A stretch of 64,000 nucleotides of DNA, from NCBI GenBank assembly GCA_028023455.1, contig JAQFVV010000231.1:1133001-1197000 (forward strand). The letters are read 5' to 3'. The stretch is from Epiperipatus broadwayi (Eukaryota; Onychophora; Udeonychophora; Euonychophora; Peripatidae). This document shows, in pieces, positions 46,574 to 58,429 of this stretch. Position 1 is the stretch's first letter, and every line of letters starts with the position of its first letter. The translations under genes and the position numbers were made by a program. A model generated the notes under the pieces. It made no database searches. It worked only from the letters and a program-made list of their open reading frames with translations, and was not told the origin of the DNA.

Positions 46574-47590
46574 CTCTTTCATGGATCATTTCTTTTATTG
46601 GACAAGTGAAGTAAAACTCTGAAACTTTTAATTGGTTTTAATTGGTCAAGTGACAAACTCTTTGATAGAAATACTTTCATCTTTTAATATATATTAATTT
46701 TAGTTTCGTTTTCAAAAGGTATATTAATTATTTGTAATGTTAGAAAAGTAAACGAAAGTTATTTCAAAAATATATTTTTATTTGTATTTTATAGAAATAT
46801 TCAAAAGCGGAAAAATCAAAGAAAAGATTGTAGCAAATTACAAGCAATGCAAACATCATTTATATCACTCCCATATTTACATTATGAAAAAGTGAAGAAC
46901 TTTTTAGTAAAATCTTAGCGATTTTTCTAAAAATAATTATATTTTCAACATATTTTAACCAAAATACATTATTATAATATTTAAATAAATGCCAGAAAAA
47001 TATTCTAAAACATTCAGCTTTGTTTTAAACTCAAATAAACAGCTTTGTGTAATCTAAACTCTTGACAGGATGTCAAAATTGTTGTTAATGTTGATTTATT
47101 TTTCAATTTATGATCGTGTAAAGTATACATTTTTTTAATAAAACCTTACTACTTTTGTAAAATAACTATATTTTCAGCAGATTTTATGAAAATAATTTGA
47201 AATATGTATGAAAAATAATAAAAAAAAATGCTCTAAAACATATATTTTCATTTTCAGCGGTGAAAAATATTTCTTGGTGGTCTCTTTTTGACCAAATCAT
47301 CATCAGCCAATCAGCATTGAGAAGGTATTGTGACTGGATGGCCCAATTGGTCTTGTTCTTTTGTTAGAATAAAAACACCCCTAATATTGATTTTTTACTT
47401 GTAAAATAATTCAAAAGAGGGCAGCATCTTACAAACCTTGCTCTAAGCTCAAAATCAAATGTAATTTTATCATTTTAGCTCATAAAATGGCTGAGTTAGA
47501 GCAATCTAAAGGTGACCATGCAAATTTGCATTTTGGGCTATTAAAGTGTTTTAATTTTATATACTAAGTATTTAACTATAAAGTTGGAGA
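46574..47590. other. Unassigned AT-rich sequence
   Basis: TTTTTNNTAAAANCTTANNA-like phrases recur near 46900 and 47130, hinting at a decayed repeat. No gene was found. Confidence 0.35.
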
Positions 47591-47599
47591 CCAAGATGA

Positions 47600-48111
47600 A
47601 AACACAATAACGTTTTCAATCCAAGCTCGTCCACTTGTGTAATCATATGGATCAGAACTCAGTTAATTTTGGTGTCTTCGGTTTTTCAAAAACTACAGTC
47701 ACCATTATCCCAGTGGCAGGATAGATATATTGGATGAATAGATATTAGATAAAAATTCTATGAGCAAACCCCCTTGCATCCATCGATTACTGGGGTTTGC
47801 ACTTAATTACAATACTGTATAGAGAGTTTGCTACTGTTGTTATCAATCTCGGTAATCATATGAAATGGTGATCACATGATGCTTTGATAGTTTTATATCT
47901 ATCCAGCCTATGGGATAATGGTGACTGTAGTTTTTGAAAAACCAAAGAGTAAAATATACAAATGCTGAACTGAGTTCAGATCACTATGACTATACAAGCA
48001 AATGAACATCGATTGAAAACACAATAATGTGTTTTCATCTGGGCTTCTCCTAGCTTTATAGTTAAAAAAATTGGTAAAAAAATAGCTACTAGAGGGCAGT
48101 GCTTCCAAGGT
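47600..48111. mobile_element. Family B foldback, part left of the LINE insertion
   Basis: GGTTTTTCAAAAACTACAGTC (47680 on) faces its complement near 47926-47946, and further segments pair outward. The right arm continues (CTTTATAGTT, GGTAAAAAAATAGCTACTAG, AGGGCAGTGCTTCCAAGG). This is the family B body in reverse orientation, and it breaks off near 48111 where the LINE starts. The missing hammerhead end resumes at 54190 beyond the LINE copies. Confidence 0.6.
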
Positions 48112-48255
48112 AACGTTTAGAAGCCTAAGTTACATGTGGTTATTGATCGATCATTTTTGAAAGTAAAAATTTTTCATCTTTCTGTGCAAAAGGGTTTGAA
48201 GAGGAGGAGAGAAAGTATAAAGCTACATATAGAATAGGCAGCTTGGAAAATAAGT

Positions 48256-49325
48256 AATATGGATTGCATTTGTATTTTATAATGCATATATAATCGTCAG
48301 AAAGGAATTAGATGTGCTGTGGTAGAATGTAATATATGTGATAAAGTTTTCCACTTGAAATGCTTAAATAAGACTAGAAAGGATGTAGCAGGTTTATGGT
48401 TATGTAGACAGTGTGTGAAGGTGATAAAAGAAGTGAAAAGGGGGTTTCAAAGTGTAGATAGCGTAAAGAGAAAGTCAGGAGGAATGGAGCAAAACATAGT
48501 TGAGGAAGGCAGGAAGTCAGGAGAAATGGAACAAAACGTAGTTGAGGAAGACAAGATAGAGTGTGTTTGTAGTGGAGTGACAAGAGATATGGATGGAAAA
48601 ATAGGTAGTGCATTGGAGATGGTTGGCCAAAGAATAAGTAAGATATAGGAAGAGGTAAAGGATGTAGAAGAAAAATTAAAATCATTAGAGATGAAGTGTG
48701 AGCAGGTAAAGGGATTACTGAGTAGGAATGATAAGGAAGTAGATGAGGAAGTTCAGAATGTGGTAGAGAAGGTTGTGAATGAAGCAGAGAAAGTAGACTA
48801 TGAGACAGTATTGATAGGGGATTCATTAATAAAAGAATGTGGAGATATAATGACAAGGGAAAATAAAAACAGGTATGTAAGAGTATGATTGCTGGAAGCT
48901 AAAATTAGGGATGTTACAGATAAAGTAAATAAGCAAGGGAATAGAGATGTATGATAAAGTAAATAAGCAAGGGAATAGAGATGTATATGTTATGGTAGGG
49001 ACTAATAATTTATCATATGTCATCAGAGAGAGTAATGGGTGAGTACACAGAACTGATTAGGAATTTGAGAATGGTTAAAGGAAGAGTAGGAATAGTTGGA
49101 TTATTACCAAGATTTGATAAAAGGTATATGTTAGAGAGGGCATGTTCTATAAATGAGAGATTGAAAGAATTGTGTGAGAGAAATGATGTTACATTTGTGG
49201 ATGTGTGGGATTTTTTTATTGGGAAGAGGGAGTTATTTGGTAAAGATTGGTTGCACTTAGGGAAACAAGGAAGTGAAGTTTTAGAGAGTCCGATTTATAA
49301 AGAATATAGTTTGGAAAACTTGTAA
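48256..49325 (+). pseudogene. LINE ORF1: PHD finger, coiled coil, GDSL/SGNH esterase
   Basis: The likely start is the ATG at 48256, although an early stop follows. Zinc-finger residues are visible as ECNIC..FHLKC (48328-48372) and WLCRQC (48396-48413), fitting the second half of a PHD finger. A charged, helical linker follows (about 48640-48790). The esterase has block I GDSL at 48817-48828 (nucleophile Ser), GTNN of block III at 48997-49008, and D..H of block V at 49245-49256 in DWLHL. The three catalytic elements therefore survive. The frame is broken by TAG at 48646, TGA at 48886, a 34-bp tandem duplication (48919-48986) and a shift near 49017. ORF1 esterases are proposed to act on lipids or membranes during retrotransposition; the substrate is unknown. 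Confidence 0.8.
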
Positions 49326-49426
49326 AGAGGAGTGGAATTTTAAATTGTAGTGTTATTAAAAAGAAGAAGAATGGATGAGATGTAAGGATTAAACAAAGGG
49401 CAGTTGATTTAGATATAAATGTAGAT

Positions 49427-52400
49427 GTGAAGAGAGAATGGGTCTGTAAAATTAATGGTAAGCAAGTTATTTATAAGCATAATGGAGAAGAAAGAATAAA
49501 AAAAAAGTATAAAAGAGTAGTTAGGAAAGAAAAAATTGTTAAAATTGGGTATTTGAATATGCAAGGTGGTAGGAGACCAGAAAAGTGGCAGGAATTAAAC
49601 AAAGCAATTGAAAATGAAGAGCTTGAGGTATTAGGAGTAGTGGAAACACATCTAAGAGAATAAGAAGAACCTATTTTGGAAGATTTGGTATGGCAGGGTA
49701 TAAATAGAAAAGAGAAAGTAAAAAAGGGTGGTGGTATAGGTGTTATATTAAAAAAATATTTAAATAATGTTAAATGCTAAGAACATTTGTGGTTTGAAAT
49801 AAGGTTGGGAAAACAAGAATGGATGGTGGCTATAGTTTATATAGCTACTGGAGATAGTCAAACTATAATGGAAGGGAACAATAGCATATATGAGTGCCTA
49901 GTTAAGGATATACAGAGTTTTAAAAAAAAAGGGGAGAATAATGGTTATAGGAGATATGAATGGGCATATTGAAGAAATTGATGATGTAGACAATAAGAAT
50001 GGACAGCTTTTGAAGAAATTTTTTCAGAGACTAAATTTAAGCATTGGAAACTTATCTAATATTTATGAGGGACAATATACATGGTCTAGGAATAATATAT
50101 CCCACACAATAGATTATATATTGGTAGAGAAAGAGGGAATGAATAAAGTACGGAAAATTAAGGTGTTTGATAATGAAGAGAGAGTATGTAATAGTGATCA
50201 TAATTTTGTTGTAATTGAAATGGTTAGTAATGTGATGGAAAATAGGAATAAAAGTAGAAACAATAGTGAAAGATGTGGATGAAGAGTGAATGATAAGAAT
50301 AAGTTAGAAGAGTATAAAATACAAATTGAAGAAACCATGGAAGAGTTGATTGGAAATGAGTATGAGGATTGGTGTGATGAAATAGAAAAAGTGGCAAATA
50401 GGGTTTTAGGTGAGAATATTCAGAAGAATAAAAGTAATAGAAAAATGAGAGTTAGTAAAAGTGTAAAAGAGAGGGAAAAAACATGCAGAGAATATAAGTG
50501 TGCTATTAAGGACGAAGAAAGTGAAAAAGATGTTAATGCTAAATGGGAAAAGTACTTAGAAAAGAAGAAGTTAGCTAAAATAGATAATTATAGAGAGAGA
50601 ATGAAACTAAATAGTAAATTATTGGATGATATTAATAAAAGTGAAAGAGATGGGAGTAAAAAATTTTGGAATTACATTTGGAATTACATTAAAAGGAGAA
50701 ATTTAGGGGAGAGAGAGATAGTATTACTGGATGAGGAAAGAATAGAGTGTAGCTCTAGAGAAGAATTAGAGAGAATATTGAATAGTTATGTAATGGATAT
50801 AGAAAAGATGTTAGATGTGAAGAATAGAGGGATAGAAAATATGAAAGCATATAGTAATGGGAATATTACGTTTACAGAAAATTAACTGAATGAGGCAGGG
50901 AAGAAATTGAAAAGTGGTAAGGCAAGAGGATTAGATGGATGGGCAGCAGAGATGGTAATGAATTTGGGGCATAGGGCAAAAGTAAAGTTACTATCATATT
51001 TTAATAAGATGGCACAGAAGATAGTTTTTCCGGGTAGTTGGAGTAATACAAGAGTAAGATTATTATTTAAAGAAAAAGGTAAGGATCATAGAAAGTTAAA
51101 TAATTATAGACCAATAGCAGTAACATCAGTTTTATATAAAGTTTTTTCATATATGGTGGCTGGAAGAGTTGCAAAATGGATGAAAGAAAATAATGTAGTG
51201 GGGGAAATGCAAGGAGGTTTTAGATCAGATAGGCGTATAGGAGATAGTTTATTTGTAGTTACACAACTTATAGATATGAGTAGAAATTCAGGTAGACAGT
51301 TATATACGAGTTTTATAGATATAGAGAAGGCATATGATAGAGTGAATAGAAATAGATTATGGATAAGTTTAGCAAATGGATGAAGCTTTAGTGGGTGTTA
51401 TTAAGAGATTATATGAAAATAATTATTATACATATCAATTAGGGGATATAGAATCAGTTAAAGTTAAAAATGGGGTGGGACTGAGGCAAAGATGCCCTAT
51501 GTCACCTATTTTGTTTGTGTTGTATTTGAGTGAAATGGAGAGAGCAATAGAAAGTCTAGGAAGAGGGATAGAGATACTGTTAACAGGTGGCAAGAGAGTA
51601 TATACATTGTCGGGTCTTTTTTTGCGGATGATGTCTTTTTGTGTGCAGAAAGAAGAGAAGATATGGAAGTTATGCTGAGGACATGCGCAAGGGTGGGTAA
51701 AGATATGGGGATTAAATTTAGTGAAGAAAAATCAAATATAATGATGGTGAATACTGGGGAAAGAGAAGACAAAGATTTCTTATTGGGGGATATAAAGTTA
51801 AGTGTGGTGAATAGATATAGTTATTTGGGAATCATCTTGAGTAATAAGAAAAATTGCTTGGATGAATGGGAGAAAAAATTGATAAATGAAGCAAAGAAAA
51901 GAAAGGGATTGATAAAGAAATTAACACTGTTTTCATATAATAAATATGATGTAGCTAGAATTGTATGGAAGGGAGTGGCAGTAGCAGGGTTAACATATGG
52001 CAGTGATGCATTATGTGTTAGTAAAGGGGTATTAGATTGCTTAGAAAAAAGTACAAAGGGAAGTAGGAAGACATGCATTAGATGCTGAGGTGTGGACAGC
52101 AAAAGAGGCAATTCAAGGAGAAATGGGATGGTCAAGTTTTTATATGAGGGATGCAAAAAGCAAATTGAAAATGTTCGGTAGATTGCAGTTTATGGATAAT
52201 AAAAGAATAGCCAAAATAGTATTTAATTGGGTTACAAGTAAAGGGCAGGCAACAAGATGGGTGAGAAAGGTAATGTGGTATGCAGAAGATTTGGATAAAG
52301 AAGTTATGTCAGTATACTTGTACAAAAGATGGGATGATTGTGTTAGGAGGATTGTTGAGTGTTATAGTGGGAAGGAGTGGGATAGAAGAATAGATGCATT

Positions 52401-52854
52401 AATAAAGAATAGGGAGTTGGAGAGATGGAGAACTAGTATGGAGAGTAAAACGAGTTTAAATATATATAGAAGTAAACGGAACATTGGGTGTGAGTTAATT
52501 TATGATAATAGTAAGGAAAGTAGTTTATTGTTTAAGGCTCGAACGGGATCTTTAGCAACAAGGGAATATACACGTAAATGGAAAAATATGGGTGATTTAG
52601 TCTGCAAGTTGTGTAAGGAAGGCATAGAAAATATTAGGCATCTGTTACTTCAATGTAAATGTTTGGAAGCAGAAAGGGTACAAATAATGAAGTTATGGAA
52701 GGTTAAATATGAACAAAGTGATTATACAGAAAGTGAGTTATTGGTTTTTATGCTAGGTTTGGGAAAAAATAAGGGGGATTTAGATATGAAGGTCATGGAG
52801 TTGACAAAGATTATGTTGTGGAAATGGGATGGAGCAGATTATGGGAAAACTTAG
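49427..52854 (+). pseudogene. LINE ORF2: endonuclease, reverse transcriptase, zinc knuckle
   Basis: The endonuclease begins KIGYLNMQGG (49539 on), with a VVETHL block near 49640, GDMNGH near 49947-49965, IDYILVE near 50112 and SDHNFVVIE near 50194. These are the Asn, Glu, Asp and His positions of apurinic-type LINE endonucleases. The RT has YRPIAVTSVLYKVF (51108 on), GEMQGGFRSDRR, FIDIEKAYDRVN (51312 on), GVGLRQRCPMSPILF (usual Gly of RQGCP is Arg) and FADD at 51621-51632. The C-terminal domain (52090-52854) stays open for 254 codons and holds CKLC-x8-H-x4-C at about 52603-52653. Stops or shifts near 49661, 49930, 50281, 50883, 51376, 51639 and 52086 make it a pseudogene. Confidence 0.85.
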
Positions 52855-52970
52855 GGTGGACAATGGAAAGGGAAGGTAAAGTGGCTAACAGGTTTCTCTG
52901 AACATAGCTGCTGAGAGATTCCTGGCACTGTTTAAGGAGAAGTCACAGTACATCACATCACATCACATAA

Positions 52971-54194
52971 ATCAAATATAATGATGGTTAATACTGGGAA
53001 AAGAGAAGATGTAGAATTTTCATTGGGTGATATAAAGTTAAGTGTGGTGGATAGATATAGGAGTTTGGGAATCATCTTATGTAATCAGGAAAATTGCTTG
53101 GATGAATGGGAGAAAAAAATTAGTAAATGAAGCAAAGAAAAGAAAGAGTTTGTTAAGAAATTAACAGTATTTTCATATAATAAATATGATGTAGCTAGAA
53201 TTGTATGGAAGGGAGTTGCAGTAGCAACGTTAACATATTGTAAATGATGCATTATACGTTAGTAAAAGGGTTTTAGATTATTTAGAGAAAGTACAAAGGG
53301 AAGACATGCATTAGATGCAGAGATGTGGACAGCAAAGGAGGCAATTCAAGGAGAAATGGGATGGTCAAGTTTTTATATGAGAGATGCAAAAAGTAAAATA
53401 AAAATGTTTGGTAGGTTGCAGTTTATGGATAGTAAAAGAATAGCCAAAATAGTGTTTAATTGGGTTATGAGTAAAGGGCAGGTAACAAGATGGGTGAGAA
53501 AGGTAATGCGGTATGCAAAAGATTTGGATAAAGAATTTATATCAGTATACTTGTATAAAAGGTGGGATGATTGTGTTAGGAGGATTGTTGAGTGTTATAG
53601 TGGTAAGGAATGGGATAAAAGAATAGAAGCATTAATAAAAAATAGGGAGTTGGAGAGATGGAGAACTAGTATGGAGAGTAAGAAGAGTTTAAATATATAT
53701 AGAAGTAAACGGAATATTGGATGCGAGTTAATTTATGATAATAGTAAGGAAAGTAGTTTATTGTTTAAGGCTCAAATGGGATCTTTAGCAACAAGAGAAT
53801 ATACATGTAAATGGAAAACTATGGGTGATTTAGTGTGCAAATTGTGTAAGGAAGGTATAGAAAATATTAGGCATCTGTTGATTGAATGTAAATGCTTGAA
53901 AGCAGAAAGGGTACAGATAATGAAGTTATGGGAGAATAGGTATAAACAAAGTGACTATACAGAAAGTGAGTTATTGGTTTTTATGCTGGGTTTGCGAAAA
54001 GATAAGGGGGATTTAGATATAAAGGCCATAGAGTTGACAAAGATTATGTTGTGGAAATGGGATGGGGCAGAATATGGGAAGACTTAGAGTGGGGAATGGA
54101 AAATAAAGTGGCTAACAGGTTTATCTGGGCATAATTGCTGAGATATTCTTGATTTCGGTTAAGGAGAAGCCAAAATACATCACATCACATCCTC
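52971..54194 (+). mobile_element. 5'-truncated sister LINE in the tail of the first copy
   Basis: It starts abruptly within the RT C-terminal region (text matching 51730 onward of the first copy), directly after the first copy's CATCACATCACATCACAT tail, and ends in its own CATCACATCACAT. This is the picture of target-primed insertion into the simple-repeat tail. Confidence 0.85.
53323..54087 (+). pseudogene. LINE ORF2 C-terminal domain, second copy (254 codons open)
   Basis: Co-linear with 52090-52854 and the same length; by my count about 34 of 254 residues differ. The CCHC knuckle (CKLC..H....C, about 53836-53886) is conserved. Upstream (52971-53320) the frame is shifted more than once. 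The domain lacks the RT active site, so it cannot act alone. Confidence 0.8.
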
Positions 54195-54360
54195 ACTGAT
54201 GAAAGCCACAAGCTAGAAACCATCCTGTGGGATATTGGATGAGTAGGCACTAGATAGGAATTTTAAGCACAAACTTTCTTGCATTCATTGATTACTGGGA
54301 CTTGCACTTGGTAGAACAATTCTATCGAGAGCTGTATAGAAGTACTTTTGATTGCCGTAA
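54190..54360 (+). mobile_element. Family B hammerhead element, part right of the LINE copies
   Basis: UCCUCA, CUGAUGA (54196-54202), a three-pair helix II AGC-CACAA-GCU, GAAA (54216-54219), then CCAUC. Helix I downstream is shifted by extra bases (CUGUGGGA), so pairing is imperfect. The body continues TTGGATGAGTAGGCACTAGA to TTCATTGATTACTGGGACTTGC. It starts exactly at the LINE tail and completes the element interrupted at 48111. Confidence 0.65.
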
Positions 54361-54524
54361 ATTATGCCAATGATAACAGATCTCATAAATTGTGATTTCA
54401 TTATTGCAGCATTGTTTATTCATTACAGGGACTTTATATTGATATACAAAAATTGTTTCTTATTTTTGGCTGCTCTTTGCAATTCATTTCTCATTTACAT
54501 AATTTCAACACAAATAATCAAAAC

Positions 54525-54527
<3 letters not shown>

Positions 54528-54620
<93 letters not shown>

Positions 54621-54649
54621 GACGATGATGATGATGATGATGATGATGT
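54528..54649 (+). repeat. (ATT)n / (GATGAT)n compound microsatellite
   Basis: About 90 bases of ATT units pass into GATGAT units. Long Ile, Tyr or Asp runs in all frames are artefacts. Confidence 0.97.
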
Positions 54650-54659
54650 ATTTATAATT

Positions 54660-55141
54660 TATTGATATATATAAAATAAACCAGACTTAGCACCGAAACT
54701 GATGCTGAATTTTTTTTTTAGTTTTACATTTTTGGGGGTAAAAAGTTTAAGTGTAATTTATTTATTTTATTAATTAGTTTTAACACAACATTCTTAAAAC
54801 ATATAAATAAGGACACGTGAAAAAAATAAATGCACCCAATATTCATTTTCTCTGACTCAGGTTGTTCAGCATTTATTAAAAGAAAATTGTTACATTTGAT
54901 TTATATGTATCAAACTTACTCTATCCACAACTTTGACACAAATCATCTCAGATGAACACAGCAATGTTGATCACAAATCATGTATTAAACTAGGGATTAT
55001 CACAATCCAATACAATTTCATATTTGTTTATAATTTCTCAATCATTGCTACATTATTGTAAACAAGTGGTATAAAATTGTATTGGAATGTAGGTATTGTG
55101 TAGAATTATTATCTAAGTATGTTTGTATATATATATATATA
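54660..55141. other. Unassigned AT-rich sequence
   Basis: No feature was recognised; a short AT run lies at 55128-55143. Confidence 0.4.
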
Positions 55142-55513
55142 TAATCATTAAAAAACCAGTCAACACTTAGAAAATCCCAATATCAATAAAAATCAACAAT
55201 TTCAAATTGTTGTTAAGGCAATCTCCTTTTAACAATAAAGGTGGAGATTGCCTTGACAACAATTTGAGATTGTTCATTGTTATGGATAATGGGATTGTCT
55301 AAGTCAGTGGTTCTCAACCTTCCTAATGCCGCAGCCCTTTAAGGTAGTTCCTTATGTTGTGATGACTCCCAACCTTTAATTTTGCTACTGTTATGAATCA
55401 AAAATGTGTTTTGCAGTAATCTTAGGTGACCACTATGAAAAGGTTGTTCTAAGGGGTCACCACCCACAGGTTGAGAACCACTAGTCTAAGTATTGACTGG
55501 TTTTTGATGATTA
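55142..55513. repeat. Foldback element interrupted by a hAT insertion
   Basis: The left arm AATCATTAAAAAACCAGTC and the right arm GACTGGTTTTTGATGATTA are complementary, as are the inner segments (AAGGCAATCTCC / GGAGATTGCCTT and CAACAATTT / AAATTGTTG-type text). The right arm is split at 55304 by the hAT element. Confidence 0.8.
55305..55483. mobile_element. Non-autonomous hAT element, 179 bp
   Basis: CAGTGGTTCTCAACC and GGTTGAGAACCACTA form the ends. GTCTAAGT is duplicated exactly at 55297-55304 and 55484-55491. Only the terminal G of the right end has changed. Confidence 0.92.
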
Positions 55514-55808
55514 CTTATAAATCCATTTAGCCTTGAGCATTACTAGACTTATTATTTAAGTAATATCTATATATGTAAGATAAAGGCATTCTACAAACTT
55601 CATATCTGTAAATGTAAAATGAATATCAACGGCACCATCAATACTTTGATAGATGCTTATGTTAATATATGTGGAGAAAAAAAAAGATTCTACTATTAAA
55701 TAATATTTGTAAAAAAAATGAATAAATGATTGTGGACTTTAATTTATATTAATTAATAGAAAGTCTGTGATAAATAAAATTTACTACAAAACCGGAACAA
55801 AACTGACT

Positions 55809-55918
55809 CTTGTCTTGCATTGCTGGTCGAGAGGTCAGCGCGACTGCCTTGCACTTGCAGACAGTTGCCCGGGTTGCGGGTTCGCGTCCCGGCCGATGCT
55901 ATGACACTTAAAAAAAAA
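55809..55918 (+). mobile_element. tRNA-derived SINE
   Basis: TTGCATTGCTGGTCGAGAGG (A-box region), GGTCAGCGCGACTGCC and a well-preserved B-box GGGTTCGCGTCCCGG, followed by CGATGCTATGACAC and an A tail. AAAACTGACT flanks it at 55799-55808 and 55919-55928. The highest GC in the neighbourhood and intact boxes suggest a recent copy. Confidence 0.85.
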
Positions 55919-55928
55919 AAAACTGACT

Positions 55929-57192
55929 ACTCAGGTAGCAATAAGAAAATTAATAAAACAGCAAGATAAAATGAGAAAAGCATTTAAAAATATGGCTTCG
56001 TAAGAAGGATAAGAAAGATAGCTTTAAAAAAAAAAGAGAGAAAAAATAACAAGAAAGTTGATATCAAAATGGAAATAAAAAAATTCATATTAAGTATATT
56101 TATTCATAGGAGCTATGTTATTAAAACTCAACTACTTTAGATATCAAATTTTAAAATTTCTTTCCTTCATATATTTAAGATTAATAAAATATGATTTAAG
56201 AAATTCTGTTTCATATAATGCATTATTATTTAATTTTATGGAAGCTGAATGTATCTAATTAAATAAGCGTAAAAGTGTAACTCTGATATATAAGAAATAA
56301 TTCTAAAAAGATGTCTCTGCATCAGTTATAATAATTTATATATATATTACTATTAAAGAAATTCACAGCCCTTTACAAATGCATGAATATTTTACAGATT
56401 TTCATATAAAATATTTAAACGAGTATCGCAAATTTATTATTTTATATTGGAATTATATAAATCTGCTGTTATTTCTTCCTTTTTTAAAAATAATATATTT
56501 TTTAACCATTTATTCATACAAAAAAAAAACTAAAAACAAATCCCCCACCCCCAATCCTTATCAATGCGTCTACTTCACAAATTCCAACCAAACCCCAAAT
56601 ATCCACCATTGCCAACACTCGGACCACTCCTTCTCACTGTATACTATATGTATATTTTGTTAGCAATCACCAGAAATCAGGTGAGATAAAAGCATTAAAC
56701 ACTTTGATCTTTACATCAGTCGGATGCTAACAGTCCAATATTTTTATTACAACCCTCTCAACAGATGTTACTCAGTATTAAAAGAATCCCTGCAGAAAAG
56801 TTTATGAAATTTTGTTAATAAAATCTTTTAAAATAGTCTCTAAGCTTGCATGAGTATATTTTGGCCTTGTCACTCTCTACCTCTCAGTTCCTAGGTACTA
56901 GCAGCTGATTATTATGTTAATTATATTATCAGAGCTTTCATTCTATAATTGACCAATAGAATATCAGCACTATGTTGTCATGGCAAAATTACAATTAGAA
57001 AGTAAGTAGAAATTCATTTACTCTCCTTGCCTAAGAATTTTAAATAGATTATAAATAAAAGCAGTGAGTGAAAGAGATTAAAATTTGAATCTGCTTAGAA
57101 GTTTAAATAAACTTCATTGCAATAGATAAATATATGCTATTTGAAAACCAGTTAATAATTAATCATCTTTGAAATCTTCCAAACAAAGATGC
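55929..57192. other. Unassigned AT-rich sequence
   Basis: A C/A-rich patch at 56538-56640 stands out, but its frame (56379-56663) has no motif. Confidence 0.4.
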
Positions 57193-57539
57193 AATTAATA
57201 ATACGCTGATGCATTGCAGTGAAACTTTTCAAAATAAGTTCTGTAGGCTTTCTATATCATAATTTCTGAGACTAAGCGCTTTCAGAGTTTTGTTACTCCA
57301 TAATCATAGCCTCTTTAGATTATTAACGTTATTATATGCAAATGTATGCAAAACTATCTCCTATATTATCCATTTTCTGAAAATGGCAAACATTTGCATA
57401 TAATGACATTAATAATCTAAAGAGGCTATGATTATGGAGTAACAAAACTCTGAAAGCACTTAGTCTGCAGAAATTATGATATAGAAAGCCTACAGAAATT
57501 ATTATTTAGAAAAGGCAATGCATCAGCATATTATTAATT
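57193..57539. repeat. Long foldback element
   Basis: Arms of about 150 bases pair: CCTCTTTAGATTATTAA with TTAATAATCTAAAGAGG, ATCATAATTTCTG with its near-complement, and outermost AATTAATAATACGCTGATGC with GCATCAGCATATTATTAATT. The loop is around 57343-57385. No ORF. No target duplication was seen. Confidence 0.8.
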
Positions 57540-58197
57540 ACAAAGTAAGGTGAAATAAAATAGTTATTAAAGATGCAATATTTTGAATACAATAATTAAT
57601 TAACTGTTGTCAGTTATGGTTTATTATATTTAAAGTTATTTTATATTTGTATGAAAGGTTGTAAGAATGAGTGTTTATTCATTCATTGCCTAATGTAATG
57701 AACTTTATTTAAACTTCTAGATAGATTTAATCTTAATCTGTTTTAATCATTGCTTTCAATTGCAGTCTACTGAAAGGACTTAGGTATTGATGCTAATTGA
57801 ATTTCTCTTTACTATCTAATTATAATGCAGTCTTAAGTGTTTTGCCAATAATGCTCTGATCTGGGATAAAAATGCTGTTGGAATGAAAAATAGAATTTTT
57901 ATCAGGTTCCAGTTTTAGGATTTTTCTTTCAGTAGAAGATCCATAGACAATACAACATACTTAAAATCTGATATATTGCTGTCTAATTATTCTTACTTAG
58001 AGGGTAACTTGTAGCATGAAAAGATCTAAAACTTTCACACATTGTAGTTGGAAAGCTGGAGATTATTAAAATCTTCTCCACAACTATACTTTTTAGGATA
58101 ATGTTAGATAAAGGCTTTTATCCTTTTTATCTTATCTTCTCTCTTTCTTTGTTCATGTATGTATACATACAATATGTATGCTTCAAAGTACCATTTT
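57540..58197. other. Unassigned sequence
   Basis: No supported feature. Confidence 0.4.
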
Positions 58198-58216
58198 GAT
58201 GATGATGATGATGATG

Positions 58217-58270
<54 letters not shown>
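58198..58270 (+). repeat. (GAT)n / (TTA)n microsatellite
   Basis: Six GAT units followed by about 17 TTA units. Confidence 0.95.
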
Positions 58271-58429
58271 TTACATTTAAGAGAAATAAATTATTAATGA
58301 TAACAAAACACACTAATCATTTTCATCTTAATATTTTATCAAGCTAAATAGATTTATTTCATACAACTAACAAAACAAATTGATTCTGCAAATAAGCAAT
58401 AAAATTTCTGCAGTTTACAATAATAACTT

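Larger units (their letters stand above)
48112..52970 (+). mobile_element. CR1/L2-like LINE, nearly full length, inactive
   Basis: The order is a short 5' leader, ORF1 with PHD finger, coiled coil and SGNH esterase, then ORF2 with endonuclease, reverse transcriptase and C-terminal zinc knuckle, and a tail of CATCA repeats (52952-52970). PHD-plus-esterase ORF1 proteins are known from CR1/L2-group LINEs, so I place it there; clade assignment is inference. The plus strand is strongly A/G-rich. The copy is inactivated by several stops and frameshifts. Confidence 0.85.

Noticed and set aside
47290-47320. TCATCATCAGCC as a minus-strand hammerhead core
   Set aside because: The surrounding sequence has no GAAA or paired hairpin.
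48374-48856. 160-codon ORF on the minus strand
   Set aside because: It is the antisense shadow of the A/G-rich LINE ORF1 and has Leu/Ser/His-rich low-complexity content.
54364-54665. ORFs with long Ile, Tyr or Asp runs
   Set aside because: They translate a trinucleotide microsatellite; the same applies to 58159-58347 and the (CTAT)n frame at 21922-22104.
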